From Streptomycetaceae bacterium (GTDB lineage: Bacteria > Actinomycetota > Actinomycetes > Nanopelagicales > Nanopelagicaceae), in the NCBI GenBank assembly GCA_027488575.1, contig JAIYBJ010000029.1:1-64000 (forward strand): DNA of 64,000 nt, in the 5' to 3' direction. How positions within the stretch are numbered: position 1 is the first letter of the stretch; every line of letters begins with the position of its first letter. Under the pieces are notes generated by a model. It was not told the origin of the DNA. It saw only the letters and a program-made list of their open reading frames with translations, and searched no databases. Below, piece after piece: positions 18,730-27,477 of this stretch. The position numbers were made by a program, and so were the translations under genes.

Positions 18730-20606
18730 TGAGGAAAATAACAACCGCGAAAATACCTCAAATTCAGGGTTTAAGAGCCCTCGCTGCGTTACTGGTAACC
18801 CTCTTTCACGCCAAATGGATCAGTGGTGGTTTTATCGGTGTAGATATTTTCTATGTAATAAGTGGTTTCCTTATAACTGGATTACTGGTTAGAGAAATAG
18901 ATCGAACTGGCACAATAAATTTTAAAGAATTCTATTCAAGGCGATTTAAGCGACTTCTTCCAACATCCTTTTTTGTACTTGCTATAACCGCAATTGTTGC
19001 TTGGTTGGTTATTCCGGGAACGATGAGAGCTTCACTTGGACGAGATGTTATTGCGGCAAGTTTATATGTCTCAAATTACTTGTTTGCCTGGTGGCAAGCG
19101 GATTATCAAAATTTAGATGCAACTCCCTCACCTGTTATTCACTACTGGTCACTTGCCGTTGAAGAGCAGTTTTACCTGGTCTGGCCCTTGCTGATCTTGC
19201 TCTTCTTTATGTTGGCTCGGTACTTCAAAAACAGGTTAGCGATCACCTATTCAATAGCTCTTGTAACTGCCATCTCATTCATTTTTTCCATTTATCAGAC
19301 AGAAACATCCCCAATTTGGGCCTTTTACTCACTCCCTACTAGAGCATGGGAACTTGGACTTGGCGCGTTGCTAGTACTTGTTCCGCCGATTAAAACAAAA
19401 AAGTATGTAGGTTTGATTGGTTTTATTCTCATAGTTATCAGCGCCTTTATTTTTGATGAAAGCACCGCCTTCCCTGGCCTTAATGCAGCTCTGCCTGTGA
19501 TCGGCACCGTTTTACTTATTGCAACAATTAATTCGTGGCCACCTTTCTTAAATGATGTAGCAAATAGTCGTCTGTTTCAGTGGTTGGGTGAAATTTCTTA
19601 TCCCCTTTATTTGTGGCATTGGCCGTTACTAGTACTTCCAAGTACCTACCTTGCAAGACCATTAAGCGTTTTTGAGCGTTTAATTGCAATTATTGCAACT
19701 ATCGTATTTGCCGACCTAACTCATCGGTTTGTCGAGGAACCGTATAGGCACAAGAAAATTTTGCCTATTCTCGTTTATAAGAGAACGGCCTATGTAACAG
19801 TTGTTTCTGTCTTGATGGGCACTTTGATCATGTTCACAAGTAGCGACAAAATTGATGTTACCGGCATAAACGGTGGGGTTTCCTTAGCTCAAATCAAGGC
19901 TCGACCCGCTGTTTATGACGATGGCTGTCACGCGAACTACGCCCAGATTAATTCAGGCACATGTGAATACGGTAAAACAGATTCTGACAAGGTGATGGTT
20001 CTTTATGGTGATTCACATGCAGCTCAGTGGTTTCCGGCACTACATGAAATCGCAAATAGATCAGGTTACAAGCTGATTTCGTTAACCAAATCAGCATGTC
20101 CTTCTGTCGAGGTTAAACGTAGAGACCAAGGTGGCTTCAAAGCTTCGCGATGCGAAAAGTGGCGGGAAAACACAACCAAGCGAATTAAAGAGATAAATCC
20201 AGATGTACTTATTATGAGTAGCTTTCAGTATTACGCTCAACCCCCACAGTATCCGAATAGAGTCAAGTGGTGGAATGACGGACAACTTCAATTGCTAAAG
20301 GATGTGAAAAATTCGGCGAAACTTTTGATTTATGTAACAGATACCCCGCATCCAATACGTGATATTCCAGCTTGCCTAGCTAATTATTCGATATCTGAAT
20401 GCAACACTTCGGAGCGAAGCAAAAATCTGTCGATCTCGGGATTTAACATAATTAATCCAAACCCGTGGCTTTGTTCCAATGTATGCCCTGCGGTAAAAGA
20501 TGGAATAGTTACCTACAGGGATGCATCGCACATTTCTGTCGACATGGCCATCGCTCTGATACCTAAATTAGAGCAAGGACTACGAGATCAAGGCGTAGAT
20601 ATCTAA
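18729..20606 (+). CDS. Acyltransferase 3 (OafA-like) fused to SGNH hydrolase-like domain
   Basis: 'IQGLRALAALLVTLFHAKWISGGFIGVDIFYVISGFLITGLL', 'HYWSLAVEEQFYLVWP', C-terminal 'VLYGDSHAAQWFP' and 'DASHIS'. Confidence 0.93.
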   Translation: MRKITTAKIPQIQGLRALAALLVTLFHAKWISGGFIGVDIFYVISGFLITGLLVREIDRTGTINFKEFYSRRFKRLLPTSFFVLAITAIVAWLVIPGTMRASLGRDVIAASLYVSNYLFAWWQADYQNLDATPSPVIHYWSLAVEEQFYLVWPLLILLFFMLARYFKNRLAITYSIALVTAISFIFSIYQTETSPIWAFYSLPTRAWELGLGALLVLVPPIKTKKYVGLIGFILIVISAFIFDESTAFPGLNAALPVIGTVLLIATINSWPPFLNDVANSRLFQWLGEISYPLYLWHWPLLVLPSTYLARPLSVFERLIAIIATIVFADLTHRFVEEPYRHKKILPILVYKRTAYVTVVSVLMGTLIMFTSSDKIDVTGINGGVSLAQIKARPAVYDDGCHANYAQINSGTCEYGKTDSDKVMVLYGDSHAAQWFPALHEIANRSGYKLISLTKSACPSVEVKRRDQGGFKASRCEKWRENTTKRIKEINPDVLIMSSFQYYAQPPQYPNRVKWWNDGQLQLLKDVKNSAKLLIYVTDTPHPIRDIPACLANYSISECNTSERSKNLSISGFNIINPNPWLCSNVCPAVKDGIVTYRDASHISVDMAIALIPKLEQGLRDQGVDI

Positions 20607-20635
20607 ATCAGGTGTGGCAATAACCTGCTTAAAGC

Positions 20636-21310
20636 ATGAAGCGGTGGCAGGATAAGCCCGTGGCCGAATTAATCTATTACTGCGGAACGATGGACAGTGG
20701 AAAATCAACACTTGCTCTTCAAACGGCACATAATCACCAAAGTCGCGGTCGAACAGGCTTGATCTTCACTTCTCAAGATCGTGCGGGTTCAGGAATTATC
20801 TCTTCGCGTCTTGGTTTACAGAGCCCAGCCATCGAAGTGTCAACAGATTTAGATCTACACAAATACGTGGTGGATAAATTATCGCAAGGCTCAAGAATTG
20901 ATTACATTATTTGCGACGAAGCGCAGTTTTATTTACCTGAACAGATTGAGCAACTTGCAAAAATTGTTGATGGGTTGGGCATTGAGGTGTACGCCTTTGG
21001 AATTCTGGCTGATTTTCGAACTAAATTATTTCCAGGTTCGGCTCGACTTGTTGAATTAGCAGATCGAGTAAATACTCTGCAGGTAGAAGCTTTGTGTTGG
21101 TGTGGAGCGCGCGCAACCCATAATGCCCGCACAGTTGACGGGACAATGGTCACTCAAGGAGAACAAGTGGTTGTGGGTGATGTAGCTCCCGGCCAGGAAG
21201 TTGCATACGAAGTACTCTGCAGACGTCATCACATGAGAGAAGTAACAGCAAGATCATCAAAAGCGGCACACGTTTCAACTGAACCACTTCCATTTAATCA
21301 AAAAGGATAA
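20636..21310 (+). CDS. tdk: Thymidine kinase
   Basis: 'YYCGTMDSGKSTLALQTAHN', 'YIICDEAQFY', 'VEALCWCGARATHNAR'. Confidence 0.94.
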   Translation: MKRWQDKPVAELIYYCGTMDSGKSTLALQTAHNHQSRGRTGLIFTSQDRAGSGIISSRLGLQSPAIEVSTDLDLHKYVVDKLSQGSRIDYIICDEAQFYLPEQIEQLAKIVDGLGIEVYAFGILADFRTKLFPGSARLVELADRVNTLQVEALCWCGARATHNARTVDGTMVTQGEQVVVGDVAPGQEVAYEVLCRRHHMREVTARSSKAAHVSTEPLPFNQKG

Positions 21311-21312
21311 TA

Positions 21313-22353
21313 ATGAAATCACGCGGATTAGCTGTAGATAGCGCAACATCACCACTAAAAACATTCGAATTTGATCGCCGCGATGTTGGTGCCAATGATG
21401 TTGCTTTGGATGTTAAGTACACCGGAATCTGTCACTCTGATATTCATACCGCTCGTGGTGAATGGGGATCTGTTTACTATCCATTAGTACCTGGCCATGA
21501 AATAGCAGGCGCAGTAACAGCAGTTGGCACCTCAGTATCTAAATTTAAAGTGGGTGACCTAATTGGCGTTGGGGTTTTCGTCGACTCTTGCCGTTCATGT
21601 GAAAACTGCCAAAAAGGCTTGCAGCAATACTGCTTGGAAGGAATGACTGGTACATACAACAGTCTCGAACGAAGTGGTGGAGCTCAAACACGTGGTGGAT
21701 ATTCAAATAACTTTGTAATAAACGAGGACTATGCAGTTCATATTCCATCAAATCTTGCTCTCGAAGGAGTAGCACCTCTTCTGTGTGCTGGAATTACTCT
21801 TTACTCGCCGATCAAACATTTTAATGTTGGTCCCGCATCAAAAGTTGCCGTTATGGGTCTGGGTGGTTTGGGACACATGGGAGTTAAGTTCGCTGTAGCT
21901 ATGGGGGCTGAAGTTACGGTTCTTTCTCACTCCCCCGATAAAGAATCAGATGCGTTAAAAATGGGTGCACATCACTTTGTTTGCACAAAGGAAGCAGGAG
22001 CACTTGCCGGTTTGAAAAAAACTTTTGATCTCGTGCTCAACACTGTCAGTGCCGAACTAGACATAAATGAATACATACAAACTCTAAAGCTCGATGGAAC
22101 TCTCGTCATAATTGGTTTACCTGGAAAACCTTACGCTGTGCACGCGGGGGTTATGCTCGACGGAAGACGTTCGATCACTGGATCCATGATTGGTGGGGTC
22201 TCAGAATTGCAAGAAATGTTAAATTTCTGTGGAGACAAGAACATTGTCAGCGATGTTGAAGTAATTAATGCTGATTATGCAAATACGGCATACGATCGAA
22301 CTGTTGCAAGTGATGTCAAGTACAGATTTGTAATTGACGCAACCAGTTTTTAG
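21313..22353 (+). CDS. Zinc-dependent NAD(P) alcohol dehydrogenase (cinnamyl alcohol dehydrogenase-like)
   Basis: 'GICHSDIHTARGEWG', 'PLVPGHEIAGAV', Cys4 zinc site 'CRSCENCQKGLQQYC'. Confidence 0.92.
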   Translation: MKSRGLAVDSATSPLKTFEFDRRDVGANDVALDVKYTGICHSDIHTARGEWGSVYYPLVPGHEIAGAVTAVGTSVSKFKVGDLIGVGVFVDSCRSCENCQKGLQQYCLEGMTGTYNSLERSGGAQTRGGYSNNFVINEDYAVHIPSNLALEGVAPLLCAGITLYSPIKHFNVGPASKVAVMGLGGLGHMGVKFAVAMGAEVTVLSHSPDKESDALKMGAHHFVCTKEAGALAGLKKTFDLVLNTVSAELDINEYIQTLKLDGTLVIIGLPGKPYAVHAGVMLDGRRSITGSMIGGVSELQEMLNFCGDKNIVSDVEVINADYANTAYDRTVASDVKYRFVIDATSF

Positions 22354-23087
22354 TTCACAAAACTGTTTAAGACATACACGAAGACTGGAGCCACTGCCAA
22401 AGCTGGCAATAGGTTTCCTACAGCCACTTCTTTAATTCGCAATAATCTCAACCCAATTGAAAGAAGCATTAATCCGCCAACTATTGTCATCGCATCTATT
22501 TGATACTGCGCCAAAACACTTCCTAGAAGTAATCCAATGAGTGTCCAAATACCCTGATAAATACCAACTGGTATAGCAGAGACTGCAACACCCCAACCCA
22601 AAGATGCCGCAAACGCAATTGCTGCGAAAAAGTCGAGAATTGCTTTTAGTGATAATTGATCAATCCCAGTACCCATACCATCGCTGATACTGCCAAGGAT
22701 TGCCAGCGGTCCGATAACGAACAAAAGGGATGAAGAAACAAAGCCCTCAACAAAACTGCTTTCTTTATGTGCACCAAACTTCTTTCGAAGGTTCTCTCCT
22801 AAAGCTTCCAGGCGGATTTCGAGTTTTAATGCAGAACCGATGATTCCTCCGATCAGCAAGGAACCAAGAATGCTAAGAAGCGTCCAGCCTTTCGGCAGTG
22901 ATTGGGAATAATCAGAACTAAACATTGGAATCACTGCTCCAGCGGCAGCCAGGATTGTTATCAAACCCAAGATGTCTGTTATTAATTCACGTGTTTTAAG
23001 ATTTAACCGCGAACCCGCAAGAACACCGACGGCAGCGCCAGCAATAATGGAGAGAACGTTAATCAAAGTTCCTAGTCCAATTATCAC
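22350..23087 (-). CDS. DUF554 family membrane protein
   Basis: 'GLGTLINVLSIIAGAAVGVLAG', 'GPLAILGSISDGM'; multi-TM. Confidence 0.85.
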   Translation of the reverse strand: MIIGLGTLINVLSIIAGAAVGVLAGSRLNLKTRELITDILGLITILAAAGAVIPMFSSDYSQSLPKGWTLLSILGSLLIGGIIGSALKLEIRLEALGENLRKKFGAHKESSFVEGFVSSSLLFVIGPLAILGSISDGMGTGIDQLSLKAILDFFAAIAFAASLGWGVAVSAIPVGIYQGIWTLIGLLLGSVLAQYQIDAMTIVGGLMLLSIGLRLLRIKEVAVGNLLPALAVAPVFVYVLNSFVN

Positions 23088-23130
23088 GTTAATCTCCTCA
23101 TCGTTAAATTGTATCCCTTAGACTGCCGAT

Positions 23131-23811
23131 ATGAGTTCAGGTGCAAGGAAGAATCCACTTTCAGAATTTCTACGTCCGCACAGAACAATCCCCAAAACGT
23201 CATGGGCAGCTAAACATCGTTGGGACTTATCATTTTCGCGAACTTCAATACTCTTTTTTGGATTGTTTATTTTCGGCTTAGGTGATTCACTGCTGGTTCA
23301 AAGCAACACTGGTAATGCGCCGTGGACAGTTTTGGCTCAAGGTGTTGCAGGCAAATTAGATATCTCAATTGGAATCTCAACTTTTGCTATTAGCACCCTT
23401 GTTCTTCTTCTATGGATTCCACTGCGTGAGAAACCTGGATTCGGAACTCTTTCTAACATCGTGATAATCGCTGGGGCAATTCAGATTGGTGTAAATATAT
23501 TTCCGCTTGCTAATAATTTTTTTGTTGGAATCGCTATGGACCTTCTCGGAATCGCCATGGTTGGAATCGGATCAGCGCTCTACATCACCTGCGCGCTCGG
23601 TCCTGGTCCGCGTGATGGATTAATGACTGCTATCCACAATCGAACTGGAGTCCGTGTTGGTCGTGTTCGACTCGGCATTGAAGGTTCTGTTTTGGTACTG
23701 GGAAGCCTGCTAGGAGGCACCGTTGGCCTCGGTACGGCTCTCTTCGCTCTCTTCATCGGTCAATCAATTGCTATATCTCTCGGTGTTGTCTCCCGAATTA
23801 CCAACAAGTAA
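23131..23811 (+). CDS. YczE/YitT-like integral membrane protein
   Basis: 'FIFGLGDSLLVQSNTGNAPWTVLAQGVA', 'CALGPGPRDGLMTAIHNRTGVRVGRVR'. Confidence 0.82.
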   Translation: MSSGARKNPLSEFLRPHRTIPKTSWAAKHRWDLSFSRTSILFFGLFIFGLGDSLLVQSNTGNAPWTVLAQGVAGKLDISIGISTFAISTLVLLLWIPLREKPGFGTLSNIVIIAGAIQIGVNIFPLANNFFVGIAMDLLGIAMVGIGSALYITCALGPGPRDGLMTAIHNRTGVRVGRVRLGIEGSVLVLGSLLGGTVGLGTALFALFIGQSIAISLGVVSRITNK

Positions 23812-23859
23812 CAGATAGTCTTACCAAATCTTCCTCCGGTCTGTGAGCCGTCATTTCAC

Positions 23860-23881
23860 ACGGGGTCGCAAACACCCCCGT
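23860..23881 (+). promoter_or_regulatory. Hairpin (ACGGGG...CCCCGT) in leader of NCS2/AzgA-type permease gene
   Basis: Perfect 6-bp inverted repeat ACGGGG-N10-CCCCGT in the 93-nt leader; function unknown. Confidence 0.4.
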
Positions 23882-23904
23882 TAACAAAATCAGGAAGGTC
23901 AGTC

Positions 23905-25398
23905 ATGCTCGATAAATACTTCAAAATAACTCAACGTGGTTCAACTCTCGGTCGAGAAATTCGAGGCGGAGTAGTTACATTCTTCACGATGGCTTACATC
24001 GTGGCGCTAAATCCACTTATTCTCGCAACAACAGATGGAACCGGAGCTTTCATTGGTGGCGGCGATAGAACTAACGCCATCATTATTGTCGCTGCCGGTA
24101 CAGCGCTCATTGCTGGTTTGCTAACAATGCTCATGGGAGCGGTTGCAAACTTTCCGCTCGCTCTAGCAACAGGGCTTGGACTTAATACTTTCGTCGCGGT
24201 TTCAATTGCCAAGAACGCTACATGGGCTCAAGCTATGGGCCTTGTACTTCTTGAAGGCATTGTGATTCTGATCTTGGTTCTTACGGGATTTAGAATTGCT
24301 GTGTTTAAGGCAATTCCAACCGCACTAAAGGTTGCGATATCAGTAGGTATCGGATTATTTATCGCGCTTATCGGACTTGTAGATAGTGGTTTCGTACGAC
24401 GCACTCCAAATATGGTCTGGGGAAGCGAAAACTCTAAGCCATCTGCAGTTCCTCTAGAACTCGGAGATGGTGGTCAGTTAGTTGGTTGGCCAATCGTTGT
24501 ATTCACCGTTGGTTTATTACTAACAATCATCCTTATGGTGAAGAAGATCAAAGGTTCAATCCTTATCGGAATTATCACTTCAACAATCCTTGCAGTTATT
24601 GTTGAAGCTCAGTTCAAAGTTGGCAACAGCTTCATCAGTCCAACAGAATCAAACTCACGCGGTTGGGGATTAAATACTCCAGCTCTCCCAAAGGGTGCTG
24701 ATGGTTCACTTAACTTCACTGATACCCCACGCTTTGACACACTTGGCTTGGGATTCGATGACATTTTCGGTGCTTTCTCCAACCCAAAGACTGGTTTTCT
24801 AGCCGCTCTTCTCTTGGTCTTTACTCTTTTGTTAGCTGACTTCTTTGACACTATGGGAACGATGACAGCAATTGGTAACCAAGCAGGGTTAACAGACTCC
24901 AAGGGCAACGTTGAAGGCGCTAACAGAATCCTCATCGTTGACTCAATTGCAGCAGCAACAGGAGGCGCAGCTGGTATTTCTTCTAATACAAGCTACATCG
25001 AGTCAGCAACAGGTGTAGGAGAAGGTGCTCGCACAGGCTTGGCATCGATTGTTACAGGAATACTCTTCTTGCTAACAACTTTCCTTGCGCCATTGGTTGC
25101 AGTCATTCCTTACGAAGCAGCTACTCCCGCGTTAATCATCGTAGGTTTCTTGATGATGTCACAAGTGAAAAACATCGAATGGGACGATCTTGGTATCGGA
25201 CTTCCTGCGTTTCTCACAATCATCTTGATGCCATTTACCTACAACATCTCTGTCGGTATTGGTGCAGGATTCGTCTCGCACGTACTTATCCGATTGGTCC
25301 AAGGTCGTCGTAAAGAAGTACATCCACTTCTTTATCTTGTAAGCGGACTATTTATGGTCTACTTCTTATCTTCTCCAATAAACTCCTGGATCGGATAA
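23905..25398 (+). CDS. NCS2 family (AzgA-like) purine/xanthine permease
   Basis: 'GREIRGGVVTFFTMAYIVALNPLIL', 'GLGLNTFVA', 'FDTMGTMTAIGNQAGLTD', 'TGGAAGISSNTSYIESATGVGEGARTG'. Confidence 0.92.
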   Translation: MLDKYFKITQRGSTLGREIRGGVVTFFTMAYIVALNPLILATTDGTGAFIGGGDRTNAIIIVAAGTALIAGLLTMLMGAVANFPLALATGLGLNTFVAVSIAKNATWAQAMGLVLLEGIVILILVLTGFRIAVFKAIPTALKVAISVGIGLFIALIGLVDSGFVRRTPNMVWGSENSKPSAVPLELGDGGQLVGWPIVVFTVGLLLTIILMVKKIKGSILIGIITSTILAVIVEAQFKVGNSFISPTESNSRGWGLNTPALPKGADGSLNFTDTPRFDTLGLGFDDIFGAFSNPKTGFLAALLLVFTLLLADFFDTMGTMTAIGNQAGLTDSKGNVEGANRILIVDSIAAATGGAAGISSNTSYIESATGVGEGARTGLASIVTGILFLLTTFLAPLVAVIPYEAATPALIIVGFLMMSQVKNIEWDDLGIGLPAFLTIILMPFTYNISVGIGAGFVSHVLIRLVQGRRKEVHPLLYLVSGLFMVYFLSSPINSWIG

Positions 25399-25410
25399 CT
25401 AGAACCGTAT

Positions 25411-25451
25411 AAAAACTAGCGCGGAGCTGAATAAGCTCCGCGCTAGTTTTT
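25411..25451. terminator. Bidirectional intrinsic terminator between permease and ung
   Basis: Perfect 18-bp inverted repeat AAAAACTAGCGCGGAGCT-gaata-AGCTCCGCGCTAGTTTTT with A-tract/T-tract on both strands. Confidence 0.93.
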
Positions 25452-26105
25452 TGTCCATTCGATTGTTTTTTTGTTTTCGGATTGAAGTATTTTATTAGTT
25501 GCAGAAAAAGGTTTGCTGCCAAAGAAACCTCTGTAGGCCGACAGCGGGCTTGGATGAACGCTCATTATTCTTTTATCGTCTGGGAAATATTTTGATAGTT
25601 CTTGCGCTTGGTTCCCCCAGAATATCCCTACTACTCCTGCCAGCCCCAACACTTTTGCAACTTCATTTGTAAATTCAAACCAGAGTGGGTTCACTCGTTT
25701 TGTTTCCAGATTCAGAGTTAGTCCTCTGTTTAGCAGCATGACGCCTTGATCCTGTAAATAGGTTAAATCTCCGTTGACCGGCGCTACTCCCCCAACATCA
25801 TTTACTATTTCAGAGAAAATATTGCGGAGAGACGCGGGAATCTTATGAACGCTATCTCTAACGCTAAACGCAAGTCCCATAGCGTTTTGCACATTGGGAT
25901 AGGGATCTTGCCCAAATATCACAACGGAAACACTTTCAGGGTCACATTCAAAAGCTTTGAGTATCAAATTTTTTTCTGGCACGCTTTTGGAGAAGTCAAT
26001 ATCCTCTTCAAGTTTGTCCAGTATCTCTACGGCTGTCGGAAGTAATTGTTTCCAACGAACGTCTAGATAATCACTAAGCACGGGCAAAGAATCGTGAACT
26101 TTCAT
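25443..26105 (-). CDS. ung: Uracil-DNA glycosylase family 1
   Basis: 'VVIFGQDPYPNVQNAMGLAFSV', 'LLNRGLTL', 'VHPSPLSAYRGFFGSKPFS'. Confidence 0.95.
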   Translation of the reverse strand: MKVHDSLPVLSDYLDVRWKQLLPTAVEILDKLEEDIDFSKSVPEKNLILKAFECDPESVSVVIFGQDPYPNVQNAMGLAFSVRDSVHKIPASLRNIFSEIVNDVGGVAPVNGDLTYLQDQGVMLLNRGLTLNLETKRVNPLWFEFTNEVAKVLGLAGVVGIFWGNQAQELSKYFPDDKRIMSVHPSPLSAYRGFFGSKPFSATNKILQSENKKTIEWTKN

Positions 26106-26859
26106 GCACCACCGCTATGGGCAATCCAAAAACCGCGCTTACATGCTCTGTAGTCACGACTGATTCAACAGGGCCGCTCACTGCAATCTTTCCGTCTTTG
26201 AGTAAAATCGCATGAGTTGTTCCAACTGGAATTTCTTCGATGTGGTGTGTGACTAACACGCTGGCGGGAGCTGTTGGATCCTCTGAGAATTGGGCGAAGC
26301 GCCTAAGCAAATCTTCTCGACCTCCGACATCAAGTCCTGCAGCTGGTTCATCTAACAAAATCAACTCGGGATCTGCCATTAATGCCCTCGAAATTAATAC
26401 ACGCTTTTTCTCGCCTGAACTGAGTGTTGAAAAACGTCGATCACCTAATTCGCGAACCCCGAAGGTAGTTAAAAGTGCAACTGCTCTTGATTCATCCCAT
26501 AAATCATAAGCCTCTTTCCAGCGCCCTATGATTGCGTATGCAGCTGTTAAAACAACGTCTTTAACTAACTCATCACTTTCGACCATAGCCTCGAGTGAAG
26601 GCGAAGCTAATCCGATTCGTGTTCGTAGTTCTGATAGATCTACTCGTCCTACTTGTTGATCTAGAAGTTGCGCTGATCCTTTTGTGGGAAAAATTCGTGC
26701 AGCTAGCACTCCTAACAGAGTTGATTTTCCAGCACCATTTGGACCAAGCACAACCCATCGTTCTCCTGCGGCGATTCGAAATGAAACAGGTCCCAAAATC
26801 TGCTTACCGTCACGAACAACGCTTACCGCCTCGAGTGATAAAACATTTTGGGAACTCAT
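26074..26859 (-). CDS. ABC transporter ATP-binding protein
   Basis: Walker A 'VLGPNGAGKSTLLG', signature 'TLSSGEKKRVLISRALM', Walker B 'LILLDEPAAGLD'; no permease partner adjacent. Confidence 0.9.
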   Translation of the reverse strand: MSSQNVLSLEAVSVVRDGKQILGPVSFRIAAGERWVVLGPNGAGKSTLLGVLAARIFPTKGSAQLLDQQVGRVDLSELRTRIGLASPSLEAMVESDELVKDVVLTAAYAIIGRWKEAYDLWDESRAVALLTTFGVRELGDRRFSTLSSGEKKRVLISRALMADPELILLDEPAAGLDVGGREDLLRRFAQFSEDPTAPASVLVTHHIEEIPVGTTHAILLKDGKIAVSGPVESVVTTEHVSAVFGLPIAVVHESSRFFARA

Positions 26860-26943
26860 AGAGCAAAAAGATAGCGTGTAACAGCCAATTGCGAGCGTAT
26901 CCAAGCGTGATTTTGCGGATCTAATTGACGATAACCTACGTTC

Positions 26944-27477
26944 ATGAACGCACGTGGTGAAGAAAATGAGCGATACACAGGTTTGCTCCTCTTATCCGGA
27001 GAAGACGCCCCGGGAATTACGTCATCACTATTTTCAACTCTTGAACCATTTTCAATCACTATTCTAGATATTGAACAGTTAATCACTAGATCTCGATTGA
27101 TTCTGACTGTTCTAATCGAGCTCGACCCAGCCCACGGACAGGCTATCGAAGATGACCTTAATCAAATCGCTATGAAACTAGGCGTTGATATTGCGATGTC
27201 TTTTGGCGTGCAATCCTTAGAATCTACTCAAGAAAAACCAGGGTTATTTTCCTTCCGAGTATCTTCAGAAAAAATTACACCTGGATTAATTGCCGAGTTC
27301 GCAAAGGATATTGTGAGCAATGGTGGCAACATAGAACGAGTACGTCGCTTAGAAACGGATCCTAGAACAGTGGTGGAATTTCAAGTTTCAGGTGCTAACA
27401 CAGAAAAACTTGCAGACGGACTGAAGAATTGTGCAGATAACCTAGGCGCAGATTTACAACTTATTGAAAAAGGTTAA
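26944..27477 (+). CDS. Stand-alone tandem ACT-domain protein (SerB N-terminal-like, no HAD domain)
   Basis: Two ACT-like repeats ('GLLLLSGEDAPGITSSLFSTLEPFSITILDIEQLI', 'FSFRVSSEKITPGLIAEFAKDIVSNGGNIERVRRL'); ORF ends before any phosphatase DxDxT motif. Confidence 0.75.
   Translation: MNARGEENERYTGLLLLSGEDAPGITSSLFSTLEPFSITILDIEQLITRSRLILTVLIELDPAHGQAIEDDLNQIAMKLGVDIAMSFGVQSLESTQEKPGLFSFRVSSEKITPGLIAEFAKDIVSNGGNIERVRRLETDPRTVVEFQVSGANTEKLADGLKNCADNLGADLQLIEKG

Noticed and set aside
23812-23904. Canonical purine (guanine/adenine) riboswitch upstream of the permease
   Set aside because: I could not find the conserved purine aptamer core or P2/P3 loop-loop pattern; kept only as an unassigned leader.
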